DNA of 43,361 bases, taken from positions 1 to 43,361 of the IMG/VR virus record IMGVR_UViG_3300018422_000113; one strand, written 5' to 3'. The position numbers and the translations under genes are program-made. The notes under the pieces are model-generated. The model did not search any database. It saw only the letters and a program-made list of their open reading frames with translations, and was not told where the DNA came from. This document shows, piece after piece, positions 16,872 to 25,240 of this stretch (within the stretch, counting starts at the first letter, position 1; the number at the start of each line of letters is the position of its first letter). The stretch comes from a virus.

Positions 16872-17318
16872 TTACGCCGGCGCGGTGAAGAACAATTCGA
16901 AGACAAGCGTGCCGGCCGCCGCCAGCGCGTCGGCGGCGATCGTCGCGATCACCGTCTCCTCCGCCGCCAGCGGGCCCTGCGCCATCGCCGAGGCCTTGCC
17001 GTAGAGGGTCGGCGTGTCGACCGCCGTGAACACCGCCGCCGCCTTGTACTTGGCGGTCGAACCGGCGATGCCGATCGCGATCGTCGCGGTCGCGCCGGCC
17101 GAGGCGCTGGCGGTGATCCGCACGCCCTTGAACACCGCGCCCGCCGGCAGCTTGCCGAGCACCAGGATGCTGCCCGAGGCCTGGGCGGCCATGGTGAAGA
17201 TCTCGGTGGTGCAGCGCTGCTTGCCGGTGACGAGCGCGCTGCTCGGGATCGAGTAAGGAGGGACGGCCGCCGCATCGAGCGGAGAGCCGGTGAAGGTGGT
17301 GCCGTAGAAAGTCGCCAT
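16872..17318 (-). CDS. Head decoration-like or fibre-like protein
   Basis: 148 residues, beta-rich and small-residue-rich (GSILVLGKLPAGAVFKGVRI; ATIAIGIAGSTAKYKAAAVF). Proteins of this composition directly downstream of podoviral capsid genes are often head decoration or stabilisation proteins. I infer this from place and composition; no diagnostic motif is visible. It sits between a strong hairpin (17370-17398) and a terminator, so it may be expressed at its own level. Confidence 0.6.
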   Translation of the reverse strand: MATFYGTTFTGSPLDAAAVPPYSIPSSALVTGKQRCTTEIFTMAAQASGSILVLGKLPAGAVFKGVRITASASAGATATIAIGIAGSTAKYKAAAVFTAVDTPTLYGKASAMAQGPLAAEETVIATIAADALAAAGTLVFELFFTAPA

Positions 17319-17369
17319 TGTCTGTCTCCCGGGCCGGAGGGCCCAAATTGCTCAGTCCGCTCGGGGTTT

Positions 17370-17398
17370 GGGTCGCGCGCCCTGCTCGCGCGCGACCC
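17370..17398. repeat. Strong hairpin between capsid and decoration-like genes
   Basis: GGGTCGCGCGC and its perfect complement (11 bp, 7-base loop CCTGCTC). No U-run follows on either strand, so it is more likely an mRNA processing or stability element, or a factor-dependent pause, than an intrinsic terminator. Confidence 0.55.
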
Positions 17399-17410
17399 GC
17401 CCCACGCGCG

Positions 17411-18340
17411 CTACTGGACCTTGTTGAGGACGTAACCGACCTTGCGGTCGTCGGTCCGAGTCACCGCACCGCAGAACGAGGCGTAGACCTGGATCGAGTG
17501 GTGTTTCTGGGGCAGCGGGTCGATCGACGTCTTGATGTCCCACCACGGCACCCGGACCAGGCCGCCCTGCACCCAGAACGGCGTCTTGCGGTTGCCGCTG
17601 CCGGCGTCGACCAGCGCCGCATTGTGGAGCAACGGATTGTCAGTCTCCATGTCGACAAACGTGAAGCCCATCAGCTTGCGCAACTTGCCGTCGCGCAGCT
17701 CGCCGCCCTCGGCGCCGAAATCCCGCGAGGTGACCGGCATTTCGTTGAGCAGCTGGTCGGTGTCGTCCGCGGTGAGCACCATGAACCGCTGGGCGTTCAT
17801 GTCATTGAAGTTCTCGGCGACCAGCTTGCGCGCAGCGCGCAACTTGGCGATGTTCATGCCGGTCGCTGTCGCGGCGACACCGCCGACGTCGGCGCCGACC
17901 ACGTTGCCGCTCGGGAACGGCGAAGTCGTCGTGCCAGCCTTGCCGGTAATCATGGAGCCGAAGAAGCCGGCCAGGACCTCGTCGTCCTTGCCGCGGTTGA
18001 TCGTCGTCCGAGCGGTTTCCATGTAACCGCTGGTCAACGAGATCATCGCCTGCACCTGGTCGTTATTGTCGACGAGATCGGCGTAATAATGGAAATCGGG
18101 CTTCGCGACCCATACTCGATCGTGCGGCGTGTTGGCATATTCGACGTCGCCGTGCCGGCCGTCGTCCGAGCCCTTGCGGCTCTTCACCATGCCGACGATG
18201 TCGTCGAGCTGCTTCTTCTCGCTGCCCGTGCCGGTCTTTTCCGGCAGCAGCGGCCACAGCAGGGACTGATGCTGGTTGAGCGCCAGCCGCATATTGTTCT
18301 CGAAAAGGGTGACGAAGGTGGTCGGTACTTGGTCGCTCAT
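17411..18340 (-). CDS. Major capsid protein
   Basis: 309 residues from ATG 18340, preceded by GGAGGG; a 5-residue-longer frame lacks a site. The sequence FVTLFENNMRLALNQHQSLL, SGYMETARTTINRGKDDEVL and LRAARKLVAENFNDMNAQRF, with a C-terminal LVRVPWWDIKTSIDPLP segment, is typical of the podoviral capsid proteins found with Bbp21-type portals. It should adopt the HK97 fold. It is flanked by multiple stem-loops on both sides, consistent with high and separately tuned expression. Confidence 0.88.
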   Translation of the reverse strand: MSDQVPTTFVTLFENNMRLALNQHQSLLWPLLPEKTGTGSEKKQLDDIVGMVKSRKGSDDGRHGDVEYANTPHDRVWVAKPDFHYYADLVDNNDQVQAMISLTSGYMETARTTINRGKDDEVLAGFFGSMITGKAGTTTSPFPSGNVVGADVGGVAATATGMNIAKLRAARKLVAENFNDMNAQRFMVLTADDTDQLLNEMPVTSRDFGAEGGELRDGKLRKLMGFTFVDMETDNPLLHNAALVDAGSGNRKTPFWVQGGLVRVPWWDIKTSIDPLPQKHHSIQVYASFCGAVTRTDDRKVGYVLNKVQ

Positions 18341-18481
18341 GGCGCCCTCCAACAAAACGGTTGATCCGGATTGCGAAGGGCTTGGGGACCAGGAGGTCCG
18401 GCCGCTCTATCAGTTTACGCCTGCGATCGGCGGATGCTTCCACATCAGATCCCGGGCCGTCTCAGGCTTGGCGGGCGCTGC

Positions 18482-18580
18482 GGGCCCCATCAAAGTGTTA
18501 CTTTGATGGGGCCCTGAATGGGGCCGGAGTTCGCATGGAACCCGGCCCCTTGTCAAGAGTTAGCGCGATGCCGGCGCTAA
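18482..18580. repeat. Three consecutive stem-loops between scaffold and capsid genes
   Basis: In a 258-bp gap without a gene: a perfect 15-bp palindrome (18482-18496 with 18500-18514, spacer GTT, core CATCAAAGT); an imperfect stem pairing 18520-18532 with 18538-18549; and a 7-bp stem, 18560-18566 with 18574-18580. The rest of the gap (18341-18481) contains no convincing frame. The first palindrome shares its core with those at 13456 and 32655. Confidence 0.65.
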
Positions 18581-18598
18581 TTCCAAAAACCGCGAAAA

Positions 18599-19669
18599 TC
18601 AAGCCGCCGCCAGCTTCCTCGCTTCCTGCTCCTTATGCGCGGCGACGGCGGCGTTGAGCCGGTTCCAGCGCTCGACCGCCGCCGGATCCTTGGCCATCAG
18701 CTTCGCGCCGAAATCGGTGTCAACGGTCAGCTTGTCGATCTCGGCCTGCGCCTCGGGCCCGGTGATCCCGAACCGGCGCTTGCCGTCGCCGCCGAGCAGG
18801 GCATCCTCGGCCATGCCGTCGCCCAGCCTGGCGAGCAGGCCGAGCACTTTGGCCGACCCCGGCTTGCCCTGCAGCCCGAAACCACGCTGCATCGCCGCTA
18901 CGTCGGCCGCACTCAGCTCGAGCGCCCGCATCGCAGTGGTGACAGCGGCGAGCTTGGCGTCCTTCTGCGCGCCCTGCGCCTTCAGCCATTCCGCCGCGTC
19001 GGCATCCTCGGTCGCCTTCAGCGCTTCGAGCTGGTCGAGCTGCACGGCGACCAGCCCCTCGGCCAGCGCCTTGAAGCCCGCCGCCGGCACGCCGGCCTTC
19101 AGAGCCACCTCGCGCAGCGGCGTCACGATATCGCTGTCGAGCTCGGCGCCCTCGGGCGTCTCGAACGTGTAGCCTTCGACCTTCTCCGGAACCCCGATCG
19201 CCTTGTGGAAGGCCGCGATCTCCTCGGGCTTGGCGCCCTCGCCAGGCACCACGATCTTGCCGCTCGCGCGGTGCGCCTTTTCGAGCTCGCGATAGCCCTT
19301 CGCCAGATCGTCGGGCGTCTTGATGCCTTTCGACTTCACCCAATCCCTGGTCGACGGGTTCTCCGCGTCGCCGCCGTCTGCCGACAGGCTCGCCAGCCAT
19401 TCGGGATCCGCGCCGCCGCCAGCGGCGGCCGCCGCTGCCGCGGCCGCCTCGTCCCCACCGCCGCCGCCAGCCAGAGCGGCCGCAGCGCCACCTGCCGCCA
19501 CGGCCGCCGCGGCCGCCGCAGCCGCGTCATCGCTGCCGCCAGCACCGCCGCCAGCACCGCCGTCTTCACCCTCGATCGAGCAGACCGAGCCCGAGGCCCA
19601 ATCCTCTGCCGCCAGCGCGCCGATCGCCAGCGCCACACGTGAAACACCGCCCCTAATCGTCCAAACCAT
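18599..19669 (-). CDS. Scaffold-like protein with Ala/Gly-rich low-complexity segment
   Basis: 356 residues. About residues 33-90 are almost pure Gly and Ala with scattered Asp. The remainder is helical and acidic, with the pattern WVKSKGIKTPDDLAKGYREL, GYTFETPEG and LDSDIVTPLREVALKAGVPA, which is well known in phage scaffold-type proteins encoded between portal and capsid. It should guide procapsid assembly. ATG 19669 has GGAG eight bases upstream and overlaps the end of the Bbp19-like gene by 17 bp. The exact first codons are less sure; a GTG 36 bases inside is possible. Confidence 0.78.
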   Translation of the reverse strand: MVWTIRGGVSRVALAIGALAAEDWASGSVCSIEGEDGGAGGGAGGSDDAAAAAAAAVAAGGAAAALAGGGGGDEAAAAAAAAAGGGADPEWLASLSADGGDAENPSTRDWVKSKGIKTPDDLAKGYRELEKAHRASGKIVVPGEGAKPEEIAAFHKAIGVPEKVEGYTFETPEGAELDSDIVTPLREVALKAGVPAAGFKALAEGLVAVQLDQLEALKATEDADAAEWLKAQGAQKDAKLAAVTTAMRALELSAADVAAMQRGFGLQGKPGSAKVLGLLARLGDGMAEDALLGGDGKRRFGITGPEAQAEIDKLTVDTDFGAKLMAKDPAAVERWNRLNAAVAAHKEQEARKLAAA

Positions 19670-19964
19670 CGTCTATCTCCACGAGCTTCTGGATCCTCGC
19701 CTCGTCCAGATTGAGGTGCTGCGTGATCCGCAGCCAGACTTCCCGCCGACCCTGCAGGCGCGCCGCGTCGCAGTGGTCGAGCCGAAACGTTGTCGTCATC
19801 GCGCGGCAGAAATCGCGCAGGTCGGCGAGCACGATCTCCCGGTCGCGATCGACGGCGCCGCGGGGCGCGAGCACGGCCTGGTAGGACCGGGCCCGCAGCA
19901 GCACCTTGCGCCGGAACAGCCGCACGGCCTCCTCTAGCCCGCGCTGGATCAGGTTCGGATGCAT
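19653..19964 (-). CDS. Bbp19-like phage protein
   Basis: 103 residues. The segment IVLADLRDFCRAMTTTFRLD followed by LQGRREVWLRITQHLNL matches the pattern of the Bordetella phage Bbp19 family (VLxDLxxxF..TTF..D...EGRReVxLxI). Its function is unknown; the family is found near portals. The start is a TGATG overlap with the preceding gene; the longer open frame upstream is antisense-like in composition. Confidence 0.78.
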   Translation of the reverse strand: MHPNLIQRGLEEAVRLFRRKVLLRARSYQAVLAPRGAVDRDREIVLADLRDFCRAMTTTFRLDHCDAARLQGRREVWLRITQHLNLDEARIQKLVEIDDGLDD

Positions 19965-20155
19965 CACAGGCCACCCTCCAGCTGAAAGAAGCCCGTCGGG
20001 CCCGGCGCCGGCGTGGCGGTGAACACGAAGAGCCCGCGCTCCAAAATAGCTTCTACGTTGACCGCGACGGGACGGCCGAGAACGCGCTGTGCCCGCACTA
20101 TGAACGGCCACACCTCGTGAAGGGTCGGCTTTGCGTCCATATAATAATCCGGCAT
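19964..20155 (-). CDS. Small hypothetical protein after the portal gene
   Basis: 63 residues, MPDYYMDAKPTLHEVWPFIV onward, ending in FTATPAPGPTGFFQLEGGL. Start ATG 20155 is eight bases behind an AGGAGGG site that lies inside the last codons of the portal gene. Beta-rich; no family recognised. Likely a minor head component given the place. Confidence 0.65.
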   Translation of the reverse strand: MPDYYMDAKPTLHEVWPFIVRAQRVLGRPVAVNVEAILERGLFVFTATPAPGPTGFFQLEGGL

Positions 20156-20157
20156 CC

Positions 20158-21825
20158 TCACATCCCTCCTCCGCCGGCCAGCTGCCCCTGCAGCTGGTTC
20201 GCCTTGGCGAGATCCAGCGCCGCGGCGGCCGCGTCGGGCACGACTTGGGCGAGCTCGACCGCCTCCTCCTTCTGCGCGCGGGCCTGGCGAAGCTCGGCCA
20301 GCTCATCGTCGCTCAGGATCCAGCTTGGCCGAACGCCGAGCACTTCTCCGACGCCAGCCATGCCTCTGTCGAAATCGATCCGGTCGAGAGCGTCCGTCCT
20401 GCCGGCCGAGGCCGCCTGCACGCCCACCTCGACCCAGCGCGTGAAGGCAGACGCCTCCTGCGCCCGCGCCATCCGCGCCAGTGGATTGGTCATGACGATG
20501 ATCGGCTTCGCGCCCGCCTCGACCATCTCCGGCGGCATCGGGTCGATCTGGCCGGCGCGCATCAGGATATCGAGCTCGCGCTCGACCATGACGCCGAGCT
20601 TCTCGGTCTCATAGGCGTCGGCGAAGGGCTGGATCAGCACCCCCTGCTTCGAAACCATCTCGAGCACCTGGGTCGCCGTCATCCGGTCGCTCGGGTCGGT
20701 CAGTATCTTGAAGAATTCCTCCAGAAACTCGGTCTTGACGACCGATCGTTCGCTCTCCTGGATGTCGCGGCCTATCATCAGATTGCCGCCTTGGGGGATG
20801 GCCTGCACGAGCAGGCGCCCCTCGCTGTCGACCAGTCCCGGATTGAGCCCGCCGGGCCTGGTGATCAGCTTGGTGATGTCACCGTCGTCATAGAAAGCGA
20901 GCGCGGGATCCACTGCCTTGTGGCCGGCGCGCAGGATGGTCCTGGCGATCTCGTTGAGGCCGCGCTGGGTCCCGATCACGGTCATCGCCGGCGAATTTCC
21001 ATATTTGCGGCCCGGCGCGGTCGAATTGCGCGACACGACGATCGGCATCGTGTGATAACCGCCCTTTCGGACGATCCATTTCTCGTCGATAGCAATATAG
21101 CGGCTGACGATCGGCTTGCCCCGCCAGTCCAGCCGTTCGGTCTCGTAGCTTTCGTTGGGCCGGATCACGTGCAGGAACTGGAATTTTTCTCCGGCCTTCT
21201 TCGGATCGGCGCAGGCCTCGCGGATCTTGGGCGGCAGATTGTCCTCGCCGAACTCCTGCTTCGCCTGCCGCGCGGTATATTCGAACTTGCGATGCACGGT
21301 GTCGATGCGGCCGCGGAAATCGACGTCGACCCAGACCTCCGAAAAGTGGATGGGCTTGTAGAACAGGGCCCGGCCCCGCCATTCGTCGACCCAGAGCGGC
21401 GCGGTGCCGTAGGAGCCTAGCTGACGGCGATCGCCGCTGAACGCCGTGCCGGCGCCGCCGTGCGGCGCATAGCGGCATTCGAACAGCCTGTCGGTCGCGT
21501 GCTCGCACCAGCGGGTCACGCCGGGGATCCGCCCGAGGTCGCGGCTCAGCACGGTGGTCCCGTGCCAGCGCGCGTTCTTGGGCGTCGTCACATAGCCGAG
21601 CGCGGCGTCGAAACGGCCGAGCATCTGCATGCCGGTCGCATCGTAATTGTAATTGTCGACGCCAGCCGACGACATCGCGCCGCCGAACCCGCCGGCCGCG
21701 CCGGGATCGAAGAACCGCTCGATATCGCGCAACGTGCCTTCGATCGGCGCCCGCTCATTCTCCATGTCCGACTGGCGGAGCAGGTCCGATTTGACCAGGT
21801 CGCTGTCCTGAATTTGCTCCGCCAT
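20158..21825 (-). CDS. Portal protein (head-to-tail connector, Bbp21 type)
   Basis: 555 residues from ATG 21825 (GGAGGG upstream). Family-typical segments: RDIERFFDPGA, GFFDSA-like region replaced by GMQMLGRFDAALGYVTTP, the wing segment HFSEVWVDVDFRGRIDTVHR with FEYTARQAKQEFG, NSPAMTVIGTQRGLNEI, and GGNLMIGRDIQ with DRMTATQVLEM in the crown region. It forms the dodecameric vertex for packaging. An extra four-residue GTG start upstream is unlikely. Confidence 0.92.
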   Translation of the reverse strand: MAEQIQDSDLVKSDLLRQSDMENERAPIEGTLRDIERFFDPGAAGGFGGAMSSAGVDNYNYDATGMQMLGRFDAALGYVTTPKNARWHGTTVLSRDLGRIPGVTRWCEHATDRLFECRYAPHGGAGTAFSGDRRQLGSYGTAPLWVDEWRGRALFYKPIHFSEVWVDVDFRGRIDTVHRKFEYTARQAKQEFGEDNLPPKIREACADPKKAGEKFQFLHVIRPNESYETERLDWRGKPIVSRYIAIDEKWIVRKGGYHTMPIVVSRNSTAPGRKYGNSPAMTVIGTQRGLNEIARTILRAGHKAVDPALAFYDDGDITKLITRPGGLNPGLVDSEGRLLVQAIPQGGNLMIGRDIQESERSVVKTEFLEEFFKILTDPSDRMTATQVLEMVSKQGVLIQPFADAYETEKLGVMVERELDILMRAGQIDPMPPEMVEAGAKPIIVMTNPLARMARAQEASAFTRWVEVGVQAASAGRTDALDRIDFDRGMAGVGEVLGVRPSWILSDDELAELRQARAQKEEAVELAQVVPDAAAAALDLAKANQLQGQLAGGGGM

Positions 21826-21841
21826 CGAACCCTCCACGTCA

Positions 21842-21859
21842 CCCCGGCGAATGCCGGGG
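21842..21859. repeat. REP-like palindrome CCCCGGC-GAAT-GCCGGGG
   Basis: Perfect 7-bp stem with a GAAT loop in the gap between the portal gene and the coiled-coil gene upstream of it. Same family as 16786-16803. Confidence 0.75.
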
Positions 21860-21872
21860 CCCAGACCTCAAA

Positions 21873-22526
21873 TCAGAATGCGAACCGGATCGTGTTCGCC
21901 GGGACCTGCACCCGGCCGTTGCGCGGCACGACGATCGGCTCGGGCAGCGGGCACCAGCCGACCTGCCGGCCCGCCTCGTCGAGCAGGCCGAACCCGGCGA
22001 TCTCGACCAGCGGCTTGGCCATCTCGCCGGGCTCGAGCAGCGGCTCGTGATCGAGCAGGTGGCCGCGCGCCGAGCTCCGCCAGGCGCCGCCGTCGACGAT
22101 CAGCGGGGCGAGCTCGCGGATCTCGCGCTTCCCGTCCGAGAAGACGAGCGTCGTCGGCCCGCCATAGATCGCCTTCTCGAACCGCTCGCCGGCGGCGCGA
22201 CGTTCGGCGTCGTCGGCCGACGCCGGCAGCTCGGTGACCGCGCGTGCCTGAGGAGGCTTCTTGCCCTGCAGGACATGGGCCTCGTTGCGGGCCCTGGTCG
22301 CCGAGCTCTTATAGGCCCTGAGGCTGTTCGAGAGCACGCGGATCTCCTCCGCCTGCGCCTTGTTCTGCGCGGTCAATCCCTTGACCGACGCGGCGGCCTC
22401 GTCCCGCTGACCAGTCACGGTCGCCAGATCGGCGCTGGCCTTTTCGTGCGCCTTCACCGCGGCCGCGCGCTGCTTCTCGCTCGTCTCGAGCTGCTGTTCC
22501 AGCTCTGCAGTTGTCGGTTTAACCAT
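21873..22526 (-). CDS. Coiled-coil hypothetical head-region protein
   Basis: 217 residues from ATG 22526 (GGAGGGTGA upstream). Residues 5-75 are a heptad-like coiled coil (ELEQQLETSEKQRAAAVKAH, LTAQNKAQAEEIRVLSNSL). The C-terminal 100 residues form a beta-rich domain ending VPRNGRVQVPANTIRFAF. Its place between terminase and portal suggests a minor capsid or head-assembly function; no family recognised. Confidence 0.65.
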   Translation of the reverse strand: MVKPTTAELEQQLETSEKQRAAAVKAHEKASADLATVTGQRDEAAASVKGLTAQNKAQAEEIRVLSNSLRAYKSSATRARNEAHVLQGKKPPQARAVTELPASADDAERRAAGERFEKAIYGGPTTLVFSDGKREIRELAPLIVDGGAWRSSARGHLLDHEPLLEPGEMAKPLVEIAGFGLLDEAGRQVGWCPLPEPIVVPRNGRVQVPANTIRFAF

Positions 22527-22545
22527 CGTCTCACCCTCCATCCTC

Positions 22546-22565
22546 ATCCCGGCGAAGGCCGGGAT
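22546..22565. repeat. REP-like palindrome ATCCCGGC-GAAG-GCCGGGAT
   Basis: Perfect 8-bp stem, GAAG loop, lying between the coiled-coil gene and the small gene at 22572-22805. Third member of the family at 16786 and 21842. Confidence 0.75.
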
Positions 22566-22571
22566 CTCTGT

Positions 22572-22805
22572 TCAGCTCCCCAAGCTCTGCTTCCCGCCGG
22601 CGCCGGCCTCGGCGCCCATCGCGCCGGTCACGATGTCGGCCGCGCCGCCGCGCCGCCGGCGCAATTCGTCGCGCCGGTCCGCCTCCTCGCGCGCCGTGTC
22701 GCGCGATGCGATCGGCAGCGGCCGCGCAGCCTCTTCCTTTTTCTTTTTGCCAATCAGTCCCGTGGCCGCGAGAAGCGGGCTCACCAGCCATGCTGCCGCC
22801 TGCAT
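22572..22805 (-). CDS. Small phage head-region protein
   Basis: 77 residues: short hydrophobic N-terminus (AAAWLVSPLLAATGLIG), a KKKKEE stretch, and an Arg-rich tail with RRRGGAADIVTGAMGAEA and KQSLG. Small proteins with this RRGxAxTxLTG..G...LG ending are very common between terminase and portal in podoviruses; their function is unknown. Confidence 0.65.
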   Translation of the reverse strand: MQAAAWLVSPLLAATGLIGKKKKEEAARPLPIASRDTAREEADRRDELRRRRGGAADIVTGAMGAEAGAGGKQSLGS

Positions 22806-22809
22806 CGTC

Positions 22810-24363
22810 CTACCTCCCCAAAACCGGATAATCGCTGTCGTTGACGATCGCCCGCCCCTCGCGCCGGCTTTTGCCGCGGATGTCGGCGATCACATGCTCG
22901 CCCTCGAGCGCGTAATATTGCTCGCCGTCGCAGACGTGCGTGTAGATCGTGTCGGCGATGACCAGGTGGCCCCGCGCCTCCGCGCCGGTCGCGCCGGCGA
23001 TTTCGGCCTTGCGGTAATGATAGCCGCCCAGATGGCCACGGATCAGGTGCCTGCAGGCGGGATCCACGGCATAGCCGTCCCGCTCCGCCTGAGCCCGCCA
23101 GATCGCTTCGTTGCGCAGCTGGGGGCTGTTGCTCTTCGCGCGGTGGATCGGGAGGCCCAGCGCCTTACGGACCGCCAACACCCAGTCATGCTCGTTATCG
23201 AGCCGGTCGCCGGCCGCGAAGGCCGCGGGATCGCAGACGACACGGATCCAGTCGGGCCGCACGTCGGGGAAGTGGTCGGAGAGCATCGCCTTCAGAGCCT
23301 GCCCGAAGGCGGTCGGGCCGATCTTCTCCAGCGCCTTGCCGTCCTCGCGCATGAAAACGGTCTCGCGCAGCGATCGCAGCTGGCCCATCGGCGTGCGCTG
23401 TCCCGCCACCGCCGCGGCGAACAGACCCTGGTCCAGCCCGATGATCAGCTTCCGCCGCGGATCGAATTCGAGCGGGCGGACATGCTCGCTATATTTGAAC
23501 CCGGGATTGACCGGCTGCCCGAACTGCATCGGCACCGGTTTGTTGTGGATCATGCGATCGACGTAGCCGGGCCGGTGCTTGTTCGCCGCGATCTGCAGGT
23601 GATAATAACCCACGCCGCCGGGCAGATTGTGGATGTTCTCCGCGTCGGTCTCGAGGCCGCCAGGCTGGATGAACACCTCGAGCAAGGGCCGGCCGTTGAG
23701 CGCCGCGGCGAGCTCGGGATATTTGACCGGGTCGAACTCACCCAGGACCCGCTCGATCAGCAGCCGATAGGAGTGATTGTCCATATAGGGCATGTTGAGC
23801 GTGAGGATGATCTGGGGATCGACCACCAGATCCTGATCTACGCCGCGGCCTACACGGCCAGAGAGGAAAGAAAGCAGCTCGGCAGGCTGTAGGTCGTATT
23901 CGTCGATCCAGACAACGATGACTTCCCAGCCCCGCGTGACCTCCTCGACACTCTTGTCGCCGATCGCCCGAAATTCGACTTCCATTTCGAGTATGTCGAT
24001 CGGCTGCCCGTCACGCTGCCCGCCCTCGCGCCGAAGTATCTTGCCGAAATTGTGGGTATAGGGAGCCCGCCAGTTGAACTTCCCCTCCTCCTCGGGGACG
24101 ATGTTGAACCAGGACTTGAGGATATTCGCCTCAATGTTCGGATAGCTTTCGCGGATCACGCCGCCGCGCGCCTTTCGGCGAAGGACCCCCCGTTCGTCCT
24201 TCCGCCCGCCCTGCAGGGCGCCGGCGCGCAGCACCTTCTGCCCCGCTGTCATCGTCTTGCCGGAGCCGACCGGCCCGATCAGCGCGACGATGAACGCCCG
24301 CGACCGCAAAAACGCATCCGCGATCGGACCAGGCGAGTTGAGGCGGCGGAGCGGGGCGCTCAT
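22810..24363 (-). CDS. terL: Terminase large subunit
   Basis: 517 residues. Walker A GPVGSGKT at residues 30-37; Walker B VIVVWIDE at 148-155 with the catalytic Glu155; coupling motif region near LTLNMPY (187-193). RNase-H-like nuclease domain with Asp311 (IIGLDQG) and Asp378 (VVCDPA), and a later acidic residue in HLVIADTIYTH. The enzyme pumps DNA through the portal and cuts the concatemer. Overlaps the small subunit gene by four bases (ATGA). Confidence 0.95.
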   Translation of the reverse strand: MSAPLRRLNSPGPIADAFLRSRAFIVALIGPVGSGKTMTAGQKVLRAGALQGGRKDERGVLRRKARGGVIRESYPNIEANILKSWFNIVPEEEGKFNWRAPYTHNFGKILRREGGQRDGQPIDILEMEVEFRAIGDKSVEEVTRGWEVIVVWIDEYDLQPAELLSFLSGRVGRGVDQDLVVDPQIILTLNMPYMDNHSYRLLIERVLGEFDPVKYPELAAALNGRPLLEVFIQPGGLETDAENIHNLPGGVGYYHLQIAANKHRPGYVDRMIHNKPVPMQFGQPVNPGFKYSEHVRPLEFDPRRKLIIGLDQGLFAAAVAGQRTPMGQLRSLRETVFMREDGKALEKIGPTAFGQALKAMLSDHFPDVRPDWIRVVCDPAAFAAGDRLDNEHDWVLAVRKALGLPIHRAKSNSPQLRNEAIWRAQAERDGYAVDPACRHLIRGHLGGYHYRKAEIAGATGAEARGHLVIADTIYTHVCDGEQYYALEGEHVIADIRGKSRREGRAIVNDSDYPVLGR

Positions 24364-24974
24364 TCCCGGCCCTCCCGCTGGTCTTCCACTTGGACGAACT
24401 CGGCATCGACGATGCCGCGAACCTCTTCGCGATCATGCGTCACGCCCTCGATGACGAGGTCGCCGAGGCCGGAGAAACCGTGCTCGATCACAACTGGCTT
24501 CTTGCCGTGGATGAACGGCATCAGCGCCTCGGCGCACCTCACCCGCAGCGATTGCGCCTCGGCGAAGGTCATCCGCTCGGTCACGACGCGCGCCTCGCCC
24601 AGTTTCGAGAAGCTGTGAACCTTCTCCTGCTTCGACGCCTCGATCAGCAGCTCGGGCTGGGTCGAGGCGATCTGGATCAGGGTGATCGCCGGATCCTGGC
24701 CGAAGCCGAGGATGTAGCGCGCGAAATCGTCCGTCCTCTTGTTGCGCGCCCCGGGCGGCCGGCCGCGCTTGCGCTCCTCGCGCGCGTCGCGCACCAGCGC
24801 CAGCCGCCCAGCCTCCGGCCCGAGCCGCTCGCGCGCCTCGAGCATCTCCTCGGCCGACACCGGCTCGAGCAGGCTCAGCTGCTCCTCCGCAGCCGAGGCC
24901 GCCTCGAACAGCGCCTTGGCCTCGGCCAGCACCTGCCCCGCCACCCCGGCTCCGCCTGTTTCGGGCGCGGTCAT
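24360..24974 (-). CDS. terS: Terminase small subunit
   Basis: 204 residues. The basic segment RKRGRPPGARNKRTDDFARYILGFG followed by DPAITLIQIAS and a helical core (RVRCAEALMPFIHGKKPVVI) fits podoviral small terminase subunits of the Bbp25 type. It recognises the packaging site. It lies immediately before terL with coupled translation. Confidence 0.82.
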   Translation of the reverse strand: MTAPETGGAGVAGQVLAEAKALFEAASAAEEQLSLLEPVSAEEMLEARERLGPEAGRLALVRDAREERKRGRPPGARNKRTDDFARYILGFGQDPAITLIQIASTQPELLIEASKQEKVHSFSKLGEARVVTERMTFAEAQSLRVRCAEALMPFIHGKKPVVIEHGFSGLGDLVIEGVTHDREEVRGIVDAEFVQVEDQREGRE

Positions 24975-25240
24975 GAGCCGTAATCCATGCTCTGCAGGGC
25001 CTTGCTGACCAGGTGCCAGACATGAAGGTCGAGGCTGCGATGCCGCTCAACCCGGCCTTCGCGCGTCATGCTGTTCGACAGCATTGACCGCGTCAGCGCG
25101 GCCTCATCGCGGCCCCGCCAGGTGCGGCAATGATAGTCACGAACCCGCCCGCCGCCGCTGACATTGTCGATGCCCATGCGGGCGAGCTCGGTGACGGCGC
25201 CACTAACGGCCGACCACAGCTCGGCGCGAACGATGATCAT
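24971..25240 (-). CDS. Small hypothetical protein upstream of terminase
   Basis: 89 residues (MIIVRAELWSAVSGAVTELA, then MSDG-less core GGRVRDYHCRTWRGRDEAAL). Ends in HVWHLVSKALQSMDYGS. Overlaps terS (ATGA) and an upstream frame. The N-terminal VRAELWSAVSG pattern recurs in small phage proteins near terminases in my memory, but I cannot name a family. Confidence 0.65.
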   Translation of the reverse strand: MIIVRAELWSAVSGAVTELARMGIDNVSGGGRVRDYHCRTWRGRDEAALTRSMLSNSMTREGRVERHRSLDLHVWHLVSKALQSMDYGS

